The position numbers and the translations under genes are program-made. 8,321 bases of DNA from CBDHHC01 sp050633205 (GTDB taxonomy: Bacteria > Pseudomonadota > Alphaproteobacteria > Rhizobiales > CBDHHC01): positions 1 to 8,321 of the forward strand of contig JBOEGA010000146.1 in NCBI GenBank assembly GCA_050633205.1. The letters are read 5' to 3'. The notes beneath the pieces are model-generated. The model had not been told where the DNA came from. It was given only the letters and a program-made list of their open reading frames with translations, and ran no database searches. Shown one piece after another: positions 1-5,910 of this stretch. Within the stretch, counting starts at the first letter, position 1. Every line of letters begins with the position of its first letter.

Positions 1-201
1 AAGGTGTTTGTGATAAATGTGGTGCAAAGGACTTCAAACGCCGCGAAGATGACAATGAAGAAACAGTTCGTGGACGTTTACAGAGTTATCATGCTCAGAC
101 AGCACCGTTAATTACGTATTACGGCGCCAAGGGCAAGTTAAAAACAGTAGATGGTATGGCTTCAATTAAGGCTGTATCAGAACAAATTCAGGACATCTTG
201 G
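1..201 (+). CDS. adk: Adenylate kinase, C-terminal part (partial at both ends)
   Basis: Adenylate kinase interconverts ATP + AMP and 2 ADP in the cytoplasm. The open frame begins at base 3, and 66 codons are readable before the run of Ns. The first residues, GVCDKCG, are the second Cys-x-x-Cys pair of the zinc-binding type of LID domain. They are followed by FKRREDDNEETVRGRL, which carries the arginines and the DDN-E-T signature of the end of the LID, and then by the C-terminal CORE helices ending QDIL. The N-terminal P-loop half lies upstream of the window. The 3' end falls in the assembly gap. If the 61 Ns are true to length, the first in-frame stop after the gap is TAA at 264-266. Its position upstream of rpsM fits the usual secY-adk-rpsM order of alphaproteobacterial ribosomal operons. 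Confidence 0.93.
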
Positions 202-262
202 NNNNNNNNNNNNNNNNNNNNNNNNNNNNNNNNNNNNNNNNNNNNNNNNNNNNNNNNNNNNN
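202..262. other. Assembly gap (61 N)
   Basis: This is a run of 61 undetermined bases that removes the last codons and probably the stop codon of adk. No feature can be called inside it. It may also hide part of the adk-rpsM spacer. Confidence 0.99.
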
Positions 263-427
263 ATAAAAAATCCGCTACATAAATCAATCATGTTTATTTG
301 ATAATTAGAGGTTTATCCGATCGTTTGCGGTATTCGGATGCTATCCCTTTTATTATTCACCTCATTTATGGCCGGCTGATGTGAGCCGATTGAACAAAAT
401 CACTTAAGATCCGTGAGGAGAACAACT
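263..427 (+). promoter_or_regulatory. Leader/spacer upstream of rpsM with two small inverted repeats
   Basis: The spacer between the gap and rpsM is AT-rich and shows no gene. It holds the dyad ATCCGA/TCGGAT (315-320 and 334-339, 13-base loop), followed by a pyrimidine-rich stretch with a short T run. A second dyad is CGGCT/AGCCG (373-377 and 384-388). CCTCAT at 360-365 can pair with GTGAGG at 413-418, which overlaps the rpsM Shine-Dalgarno, and this pairing would enclose the second hairpin. TATTAT at 351-356 resembles a -10 element, but no convincing -35 lies 16-18 bases upstream. Whether this is a promoter, a translational control leader or just a spacer is unresolved. Confidence 0.35.
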
Positions 428-796
428 GTGGCACGTATTGCCGGTGTAAATATTCCGTCAGGAAAACGCGTAGAAATCGCCCTGACTTATATCCATGGAA
501 TCGGTCCAAAATTCGCAAAAGCTATTTGCGCGGAATTGGAAATTCCAAGAGAACGTCGTGTAAACGAAATGTCTGATGCGCAAGTTCTTCAGATTCGTGA
601 AATCATCGACAGAGACTATATGGTAGAAGGTGACCTTCGCCGATCAGTTTCCATGAACATCAAAAGATTGATGGATCTTGGCTGCTATCGCGGATTGCGT
701 CATCGTCGTGGTTTGCCTGTTCGTGGCCAGCGTACGCATACAAATGCTAGAACGCGCAAGGGCCCTGCGAAAGCAATTGCAGGTAAGAAGAAATAA
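428..796 (+). CDS. rpsM: 30S ribosomal protein S13
   Basis: S13 sits in the head of the 30S subunit, where it touches the P-site tRNA and forms bridges to the 50S subunit. The product is 122 aa, the usual length. It opens ARIAGVNIPSGKRVEIALTYIHGIG, the helix-two-turn-helix start of S13, and ends with the basic tail RGQRTHTNARTRKGPAKAIAGKKK that reaches tRNA. I choose GTG 428 as start because GAGGAG (415-420) lies 7 bases upstream and the protein then begins exactly at the conserved MARIAGVNIP. The longer reading from GTG 413 would add five residues foreign to the family and would overlap the ribosome binding site. It is the first gene of the alpha operon and is followed by rpsK after 56 bases. 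Confidence 0.97.
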   Translation: MARIAGVNIPSGKRVEIALTYIHGIGPKFAKAICAELEIPRERRVNEMSDAQVLQIREIIDRDYMVEGDLRRSVSMNIKRLMDLGCYRGLRHRRGLPVRGQRTHTNARTRKGPAKAIAGKKK

Positions 797-802
797 TAAG
801 TG

Positions 803-823
803 CCTGAACACTATTTGTTCAGG
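803..823 (+). promoter_or_regulatory. Hairpin in rpsM-rpsK spacer
   Basis: This is a perfect 8-bp inverted repeat, CCTGAACA/TGTTCAGG, with a 5-base loop, lying just after the rpsM stop codon. No T run follows, so it is unlikely to be an intrinsic terminator. In an operon mRNA it could act as an RNase barrier, a processing site or a weak attenuator. Confidence 0.6.
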
Positions 824-852
824 ATAGTATATCTATAAGGTTAAAGGCTCTA

Positions 853-1242
853 ATGGCTAAAGAACGAGCTAGAGTTCGCAAGCGCGAACGAAAAAACATT
901 GCATCAGGTGTTGCACACGTTAACGCAACGTTTAACAATACCATGATTACTATTACAGATGCGCAAGGTAACGCCATCTCATGGTCTTCTGCTGGTGCAA
1001 AAGGTTTCAAAGGATCTCGCAAATCCACACCATATGCTGCTCAGGTTGCAGCAGAAGATGCTGGGAATAAAGCGAAGGAACACGGAATGAAGACTCTTGA
1101 AGTTGAAGTTCGCGGTCCTGGTTCAGGTCGTGAGTCTGCATTGAGAGCACTTCAGTCAGCCGGGTTCCAGATTACGTCTATTCGCGATGTGACGCCAATC
1201 CCGCATAACGGATGTCGTCCGCGTAAGAAGCGGCGGGTATAA
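853..1242 (+). CDS. rpsK: 30S ribosomal protein S11
   Basis: S11 lies on the platform of the 30S subunit and helps shape the mRNA exit region together with S7 and S18. The product is 129 aa, typical of the family. It has the basic N-terminus (residues 1-15), the conserved NATFNNTMITITD block (24-36), the nucleic-acid-binding loop GPGSGRES (88-95) and the C-terminus TPIPHNGCRPRKKRRV. The Asn119-Gly120 pair corresponds to the site known in E. coli S11 to form isoaspartate. ATG 853 is preceded by AAGG (844-847) at 5 bases. It lies between rpsM and rpoA, as in most bacteria, but rpsD (S4) is missing between rpsK and rpoA, as usual in Alphaproteobacteria. Confidence 0.98.
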   Translation: MAKERARVRKRERKNIASGVAHVNATFNNTMITITDAQGNAISWSSAGAKGFKGSRKSTPYAAQVAAEDAGNKAKEHGMKTLEVEVRGPGSGRESALRALQSAGFQITSIRDVTPIPHNGCRPRKKRRV

Positions 1243-1266
1243 TACTCTGCTCTTCAGAGTATTATA
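1238..1266 (+). promoter_or_regulatory. 12-bp hairpin overlapping the rpsK stop codon
   Basis: A perfect dyad, TATAATACTCTG/CAGAGTATTATA with loop CTCTT, starts inside the last rpsK codon and includes its TAA (1240-1242). No T run follows, so a true intrinsic terminator is unlikely. More likely roles are mRNA processing or protection, or modulation of read-through into rpoA. The stem would be melted whenever a ribosome reaches the rpsK stop. Confidence 0.65.
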
Positions 1267-1344
1267 TTGATTACTTGAACCGAAAATTATGACATCACAT
1301 CCGGCTATATCCTGATAGTTCGGATGAGCCGAAAGGGTACGCAA

Positions 1345-2361
1345 GTGCTTCAGAAAAACTGGCAAGATCTGATCAAACCGAACACTCTCAAGATCGTTCC
1401 TGGAAGGGACCCGTCACGAGTAGCAACGGTTACAGCAGAGCCTTTAGAGCGTGGATTCGGCATGACGTTAGGTAACAGCCTTCGTCGTGTGTTGTTGTCC
1501 TCCCTTCAGGGTGCTGCTATCACGTCAATCCACATAGATAGCGTTCTACATGAGTTTTCTTCGATTGTAGGCGTACGCGAAGATGTCACAAACCTTATTC
1601 TGAATGTTAAGGAAATCGCTATTAAAGTGCATTCAGAAGGCGTGAAGCGCATGGTTCTTCGTAAAGAAGGTCCCGGCGTTGTAACAGCAGGTGACATTGA
1701 AAGCGGTTCTGAAGTTGATATTCTGAATCCTAACCTTCCTCTTTGCACACTTGACGAAGGTGCTTCTATACGCATCGAGTTCACTGCAAATACAGGTAAA
1801 GGCTATGTACAGGCAGAGCGCAACAGACCAGATGACGCTCCGATCGGTTTGATACCGGTTGATAGTCTGTATAGCCCGGTAAGAAAAGTTTCCTACCGTG
1901 TAGAAAATACACGTGAAGGTCAAATTCTGGATTACGATAAGCTGATTATGCAGATTGAGACTGATGGCTCAATCAATCCGGAAGATACAATCGCATTAGG
2001 TGCGCGTATTCTCCAGGATCAGCTTTCTATCTTCATCAACTTTGAAGAGCCGGAAAAAGAGAATTTCGAAGACAAGGCACCTGAGCTGGAGTTCAATGCA
2101 GCGCTACTGAAGAAAGTAGACGAGCTGGAACTTTCTGTACGTTCTGCAAACTGTCTGAAGAACGACAATATTGTTTATATTGGCGATCTCATTCAGAAAA
2201 CAGAAGCAGAAATGTTGCGTACTCCTAACTTTGGACGTAAGTCATTGAATGAAATTAAGGAAGTGCTGGCAGGTATGGGGCTGCACCTTGGAATGGAAGT
2301 TCCAACTTGGCCACCAGACAATATCGAAGAACTTGCTAAGCGTTTTGAGGATCATTACTAG
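1345..2361 (+). CDS. rpoA: DNA-directed RNA polymerase subunit alpha
   Basis: Alpha dimerises to nucleate assembly of RNA polymerase, and its C-terminal domain binds UP elements and activators. From GTG 1345 the protein is 338 aa, the normal alphaproteobacterial size. The N-terminal domain (about 1-235) contains LERGFGMTLGNSLRRVLLSS (34-53), the dimerisation and beta-contact region. After an acidic linker the C-terminal domain (about 255-325) contains VRSANCLK (265-272), in which Arg266 matches the DNA-contacting Arg265 of E. coli, and the helix-hairpin-helix segment TPNFGRKSLNEIKEVL. GTG 1345 is preferred because AAAGGG (1332-1337) lies 7 bases upstream and the product then begins MLQKNWQDLIKP, as alphas do. 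The in-frame ATG 1324 would add seven residues (MSRKGTQ) encoded across that ribosome binding site and has no Shine-Dalgarno of its own. Confidence 0.97.
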   Translation: MLQKNWQDLIKPNTLKIVPGRDPSRVATVTAEPLERGFGMTLGNSLRRVLLSSLQGAAITSIHIDSVLHEFSSIVGVREDVTNLILNVKEIAIKVHSEGVKRMVLRKEGPGVVTAGDIESGSEVDILNPNLPLCTLDEGASIRIEFTANTGKGYVQAERNRPDDAPIGLIPVDSLYSPVRKVSYRVENTREGQILDYDKLIMQIETDGSINPEDTIALGARILQDQLSIFINFEEPEKENFEDKAPELEFNAALLKKVDELELSVRSANCLKNDNIVYIGDLIQKTEAEMLRTPNFGRKSLNEIKEVLAGMGLHLGMEVPTWPPDNIEELAKRFEDHY

Positions 2362-2370
2362 TAATAAGAT

Positions 2371-2392
2371 AGCGCCCGGCTTAGTCGGCGCT
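2371..2392 (+). promoter_or_regulatory. GC-rich hairpin in rpoA-rplQ spacer
   Basis: The inverted repeat AGCGCC/GGCGCT (2371-2376 and 2387-2392) has a 10-base loop and ends 3 bases before the rplQ ribosome binding site. There is no T run, so termination is not expected. It may separate translation or stability of rpoA from that of rplQ. Confidence 0.5.
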
Positions 2393-2395
2393 CAT

Positions 2396-2402
2396 AAGGA
2401 GG
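2396..2402 (+). promoter_or_regulatory. Perfect Shine-Dalgarno of rplQ
   Basis: AAGGAGG is fully complementary to the anti-Shine-Dalgarno core and lies 6 bases before ATG 2409. It is the strongest ribosome binding site in the window and fixes the rplQ start. Confidence 0.85.
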
Positions 2403-2408
2403 AGTGTC

Positions 2409-2834
2409 ATGCGTCACCGCAAAGCCGGCCGCAGGCTCAATAGAACATCGTCTCATCGTAAAGCAATGTTTGCTAATATGGCAGCAGCGCTTATCAAGCA
2501 TGAGCAGATTGTTACAACATTGCCAAAAGCTAAAGAACTTCGTCGTGTTGCTGATAAGCTTATCACGCTTGGTAAAAAAGGTGATCTGACTTCAAGAAGA
2601 CTGGCCGCTGCTCGCATCCGTGATGAAGCAATGGTTAAGAAGCTTTTTGATAGTTTGGCTGAGCGTTATAAAGAACGTGAAGGCGGATATACAAGAGTAT
2701 TGAAAGCTGGCTTCCGTTATGGCGACTCTGCGCCAATGGCCGTTATCGAGCTTGTAGATCGCGACCCTGATGCGAAAGGCCTGGATTCAGGACCTGTACA
2801 GGGATCAGAAGAAGTCGCAGAAGCTGTAGCTTAA
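2409..2834 (+). CDS. rplQ: 50S ribosomal protein L17
   Basis: L17 binds 23S rRNA near the polypeptide exit tunnel. The product is 141 aa. The signature MRHRKAGRRLNRTSSHRKAMFANMAAALIKHEQIVTTLPKAKELR at the N-terminus and the block FRYGDSAPMAVIELVDRD (102-119) identify it clearly. The last 20 or so residues are acidic and Ala/Val/Glu-rich, an extension common in alphaproteobacterial L17. It is the last gene of the alpha operon, 47 bases after the rpoA stop, and is followed at once by an intrinsic terminator. Confidence 0.98.
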   Translation: MRHRKAGRRLNRTSSHRKAMFANMAAALIKHEQIVTTLPKAKELRRVADKLITLGKKGDLTSRRLAAARIRDEAMVKKLFDSLAERYKEREGGYTRVLKAGFRYGDSAPMAVIELVDRDPDAKGLDSGPVQGSEEVAEAVA

Positions 2835-2858
2835 TTGCTGTCAATTCTGATTTGAATT

Positions 2859-2891
2859 AGGGAGTGGTTTTCATAACCACTCCCTTTTTTT
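2859..2891 (+). terminator. Intrinsic terminator of the ribosomal operon
   Basis: A 10-bp perfect stem, GGGAGTGGTT/AACCACTCCC (2860-2869 and 2875-2884), with a 5-base loop is followed by seven Ts (2885-2891). This is a textbook Rho-independent terminator 25 bases after the rplQ stop, and it separates the ribosomal operon from the protease gene. Confidence 0.95.
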
Positions 2892-2947
2892 ATGCCCGCA
2901 GGCTAATTAACTACGTTTACTATCTGTGGTGAACTTCCGGTAAAATA

Positions 2948-2976
2948 TTGACGATCACTCGCATCACCACCATTTA
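2948..2976 (+). promoter_or_regulatory. Candidate heat-shock (RpoH-like) promoter of the Do protease gene
   Basis: ATTGACG at 2947-2953 resembles the -35 of sigma-32 promoters (CTTGAA). CACCATTTA at 2968-2976 matches 8 of 9 positions of the sigma-32 -10 pattern CCCCATTTA, with 14 bases between TTGACG and the -10. A sigma-70 reading with the same TTGACG gives only a poor -10 (CATTTA at 17 bases). A heat-shock promoter would suit a Do-family protease. The consensus used is the E. coli one, so this remains inference. The predicted start lies about 60 bases before ATG 3042. Confidence 0.4.
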
Positions 2977-3041
2977 TACGTTATATTCAGTGCTGAATTT
3001 TAGATTTCGTATAAACCTTTTTAGTCTGGAAGAGCGTCAAT

Positions 3042-4508
3042 ATGAGAAAATATGATAGAGAGCAGAAAACCAGTTACTTTGTAAGAATAGCCACTCTTGC
3101 CCTGCTTCTGTGTACGCAATCATATTTATTGGGCGTAAATAGTGCTTTCTCCCAGCAACGTGTTACTCCTGGTAGCAAGGCCGATATTGTATATTCCTAT
3201 GCGCCTGTTGTGAAAAAAGCTGCACCTGCTGTCGTAAACGTTTATGTCAGACGTCGTGCAGTTAAAAGAGTTTCTCCATTTTTTAAGGATCCGTTCTTCA
3301 GGCGCTTCTTTGATGGCCCGTTTGGTGTTCCGCGCGAGCGTCTGCAAAGTTCCCTTGGATCAGGTGTGATTGTAACCTCGGACGGTATCGTCGTGACAAA
3401 CTACCATGTCATCAAGGGGGCTGTAGGCGAAAGGGAGCAGGACATTAAAGTTGTTCTGGCTGACAAGAGAGAGTTTCCGGCAACAGTAATTGTGAAAGAT
3501 GAACGCAGTGATCTGGCGGTATTGAGAATTAAAGCTGCCGGTGTTCGGTTTCCATATCTTGAATTTGGCGACTCTGATGAACTTGAAGTAGGCGATCTTG
3601 TTCTGGCAATTGGCAACCCCTTCGGAGTAGGCCAGACAGTAACAAGTGGTATCGTATCTGCTTTAGCCAGAACCAGGGTCGGTATCTCGGACTATCAGTT
3701 CTTTATTCAGACTGACGCTGCTATTAACCCGGGAAACTCAGGTGGTGCGCTGGTTAATATGCAGGGAAAACTGGTTGGCATTAATACAGCAATTTTCTCG
3801 AGAAGTGGCGGCTCCAACGGTATCGGGTTTGCCATTCCTTCAAACATGTCCAGCGTCATTGTTCAGACTGCGATTAACGGTGGTCATGTAAAGCGCCCGT
3901 GGTTCGGTGCACGGTTTCAGCCGGTAAATTCTGAAATAGCGGAACGTCTTGGGCTGGATCGCCCCGCAGGTGCCCTGGTAAATTACATATTTAAGGCAGG
4001 CCCGGCTGAACGTGCCGGCATCATGCTGAGCGATGTAATTGTTGGCGTCGATGGCAAACCAGTCGCAGATCCAAGAGCATTCAGATATCGTTTTTCTACG
4101 AAACGATTGGGCACAACAGTAACTTTAAGCATTATTCGTGATGGACGAATTAAGAAAATTTCCGTTCTCGCGGAAGGCGCACCTGAAAACCCTCCAAAAA
4201 ATGAAACATGGCTGGATCGCAAAAGCCCGTTCGCTGGAACGCGCGTAGCGAACCTGTCCCCTGCCTTAAGTGAGGAATTGCTTATTCAGGATCACGAAGG
4301 TATCGTGGTGACTGAAATCAGACGGAACTCTCCTGCCCAGTCATTGGGCTTGAGAAAGAATGATATCATTCTTCGTGTAAATGATCGTGCAGTGAAGCGT
4401 GTCAGGGAGCTTAATAGAATCCTGAGTAAAGGAAGCCGCTCCTGGAGGTTTGTAATTAAACGCGGAAAGCATGTATTAAGTACTGTCATTGGTGGCCGTC
4501 GTTTTTAA
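3042..4508 (+). CDS. degP: Do/HtrA-family periplasmic serine protease
   Basis: This is an envelope quality-control protease and chaperone that degrades misfolded periplasmic proteins. The 488-aa product begins with a signal peptide: basic n-region, hydrophobic segment 13-31, and probable signal peptidase I cleavage near 35-37 (SAFS-QQ). The trypsin-like domain (about 45-280) has an intact triad: His122 in TNYHV, Asp157 in RSDLAVL and Ser233 in NPGNSGGAL. PDZ1 covers about 284-378, with WFGARFQPV as its carboxylate-binding region, and PDZ2 about 397-482. The phenylalanine-rich PFFKDPFFRRFF (79-90) is the LA-loop region. The short second PDZ ending in WRFVIKRGKHVLSTVIGG is the form seen in alphaproteobacterial DegP/DegQ-type proteins, so degP and degQ cannot be separated by sequence alone. 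The start is supported by GGAAGAG (3028-3034) at 7 bases. rarA follows after 33 bases, probably in the same transcript. Confidence 0.94.
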   Translation: MRKYDREQKTSYFVRIATLALLLCTQSYLLGVNSAFSQQRVTPGSKADIVYSYAPVVKKAAPAVVNVYVRRRAVKRVSPFFKDPFFRRFFDGPFGVPRERLQSSLGSGVIVTSDGIVVTNYHVIKGAVGEREQDIKVVLADKREFPATVIVKDERSDLAVLRIKAAGVRFPYLEFGDSDELEVGDLVLAIGNPFGVGQTVTSGIVSALARTRVGISDYQFFIQTDAAINPGNSGGALVNMQGKLVGINTAIFSRSGGSNGIGFAIPSNMSSVIVQTAINGGHVKRPWFGARFQPVNSEIAERLGLDRPAGALVNYIFKAGPAERAGIMLSDVIVGVDGKPVADPRAFRYRFSTKRLGTTVTLSIIRDGRIKKISVLAEGAPENPPKNETWLDRKSPFAGTRVANLSPALSEELLIQDHEGIVVTEIRRNSPAQSLGLRKNDIILRVNDRAVKRVRELNRILSKGSRSWRFVIKRGKHVLSTVIGGRRF

Positions 4509-4541
4509 CCGGCCAGCTTTAATGGGTTAGGTTAACCGGAT

Positions 4542-5852
4542 ATGACAACGTTATTTGAGGCAGCCGGTCTGGAAGATCAGGCTCCTCGCCCCTTGGCCGA
4601 CAGGTTACGCCCCGGCAAACTGGAAGAAGTTATCGGTCAGGACCATCTTCTTGGGCCTGATGGCGCCTTGTCACGCATATTGTCTTCAGGAAGACAGGGG
4701 AATATCATTCTCTGGGGCCCCCCAGGATCAGGTAAAACAACCGTAGCCAGATTATGTGCAGATCATACAGATCTTCATTTCGAACAGATTTCTGCAATAT
4801 TCTCAGGCGTTCAGGATCTGAGAAAAGTATTTGAAGCTGCAAAATTCAGACGGTCTGAAGGAAAAGGAACCTTACTCTTCGTTGATGAGATACACCGTTT
4901 TAACAGATCTCAGCAGGATTCATTTCTGCCCTATATGGAAGACGGAACAATCATTCTTGTCGGAGCAACAACCGAAAATCCCTCTTTTGAATTAAACTCA
5001 GCCCTGCTGTCACGCTCAACAGTTTTTACCTTTGAACGCCTGAATGATGAGGCGCTTGAAAAACTGCTTGCACGGGCAGAGGAAAGTGAAGGCCGCAAAC
5101 TGCCTCTTGCAGAAAGTGCAAGGCAGGCACTGCTGACTATGGCTGATGGAGATGGCCGCAGCCTGCTTAATCTTGCAGAAGATATCCTGAGAGGTGTTCC
5201 TGAAGATGCTGAACCCCTTGATATTAAAGCGCTGAGCCAGCTCGTACAACGCCGGGCACCAAACTATGACAAGGGACAGGATGGCCATTATAATCTTGTC
5301 TCTGCCCTGCATAAATCTATCCGGGGGTCAGATCCGGACGCATCACTATACTGGCTGGCAAGAATGCTGGTCGGTGGCGAAGACCCGATGTTCATCGCCA
5401 GAAGACTGGTACGCATGGCTATCGAAGATATCGGCCTTGCTGATCCACAGGCTCTTGTACAGGCCAATGCCGCCAAAGATGCCTATCATTTTCTGGGCCA
5501 CCCGGAAGGCGAACTTGCACTGGCACAGGCAGCCATTTATCTCGCAACGGCTCCAAAGTCCAACGCGGCATATATGGCCTACAAACAAGCCATAGCCACA
5601 GCAAAGAAAAATGGCTCTCTGTCTCCGCCAAAAATAATTCTGAATGCACCAACATCGCTGATGCAGGAGCAGGGATATGGAGAAGGTTATATCTACGACC
5701 ACGATACACCGGAAGCTTTCTCCGGTCAGAATTATTTCCCCGATGAGATGCAGAGAGAAAACTATTATCAGCCGGAACAGCGCGGCTTTGAAAGAGAAAT
5801 TGTAAAGCGCCTTGAATATTGGCAGGGCATCAGAGAACGAAATGAAAAGTAA
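4542..5852 (+). CDS. rarA: Replication-associated recombination protein A (AAA+ ATPase, MgsA)
   Basis: RarA is a tetrameric AAA+ ATPase related to clamp-loader proteins and to eukaryotic WRNIP1. It acts at stalled replication forks and interacts with SSB. The 436-aa product has Walker A GPPGSGKT (59-66), Walker B LLFVDEIH (111-118), sensor 1 GATTEN (141-146) and a candidate arginine finger, Arg158, in SALLSRS. The C-terminal part (about 250-430) carries the family blocks HKSIRGSDPDASLYWLARML (257-276) and the YIYDHDTPEAFSGQNYFPD stretch (383-401). All catalytic motifs are intact and the length is usual. The ribosome binding site is weak (AGG at 4529-4531, 10 bases before ATG 4542), in keeping with expression as the second gene behind the Do protease. 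This pairing is common in alphaproteobacteria, and I know of no direct functional link. Confidence 0.96.
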   Translation: MTTLFEAAGLEDQAPRPLADRLRPGKLEEVIGQDHLLGPDGALSRILSSGRQGNIILWGPPGSGKTTVARLCADHTDLHFEQISAIFSGVQDLRKVFEAAKFRRSEGKGTLLFVDEIHRFNRSQQDSFLPYMEDGTIILVGATTENPSFELNSALLSRSTVFTFERLNDEALEKLLARAEESEGRKLPLAESARQALLTMADGDGRSLLNLAEDILRGVPEDAEPLDIKALSQLVQRRAPNYDKGQDGHYNLVSALHKSIRGSDPDASLYWLARMLVGGEDPMFIARRLVRMAIEDIGLADPQALVQANAAKDAYHFLGHPEGELALAQAAIYLATAPKSNAAYMAYKQAIATAKKNGSLSPPKIILNAPTSLMQEQGYGEGYIYDHDTPEAFSGQNYFPDEMQRENYYQPEQRGFEREIVKRLEYWQGIRERNEK

Positions 5853-5867
5853 TTAACCAGGGTAGGA

Positions 5868-5904
5868 GGCTATTCCCGAAGATGTCAGATCTTCAGGAAT
5901 AGCC
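5868..5904. terminator. Long hairpin between convergent genes, possible bidirectional terminator
   Basis: GGCTATTCC/GGAATAGCC (5868-5876 and 5896-5904) encloses GAAGAT/ATCTTC (5878-5883 and 5889-5894). Together they make a 15-bp stem with a single C-A mismatch and a 5-base loop. It lies 15 bases after the rarA stop and 6 bases after the stop of the convergent mutase gene. Neither side has a proper T run, so it may stop transcription only partly or act mainly to protect 3' ends in both directions. Confidence 0.65.
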
Positions 5905-5910
5905 AATATC

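Noticed and set aside
1156..1923. Three - strand frames across rpsK and rpoA
   Set aside because: They are antisense to highly conserved genes and have no independent support.
2249..2589. Two small + strand frames bridging rpoA and rplQ
   Set aside because: They are out-of-frame readings of the rpoA 3' end and the rplQ 5' end; neither has its own signal or a family match.
2931..2936. GAACTT resembling a sigma-E -35 upstream of the Do protease
   Set aside because: No TCTGA-like -10 lies 16-17 bases downstream; the sequence there is GATCAC.
3102..3113. Cysteine at residue 24 of the Do protease (LLLC) as a possible lipobox
   Set aside because: The residue before Cys is Leu rather than Gly, Ala or Ser, and the hydrophobic segment continues past it, so signal peptidase I cleavage near residue 36 is more likely.
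5266..5709. Several overlapping frames on both strands within rarA
   Set aside because: The rarA frame carries conserved family blocks throughout this stretch. The alternatives are shadow frames without domains or ribosome binding sites.
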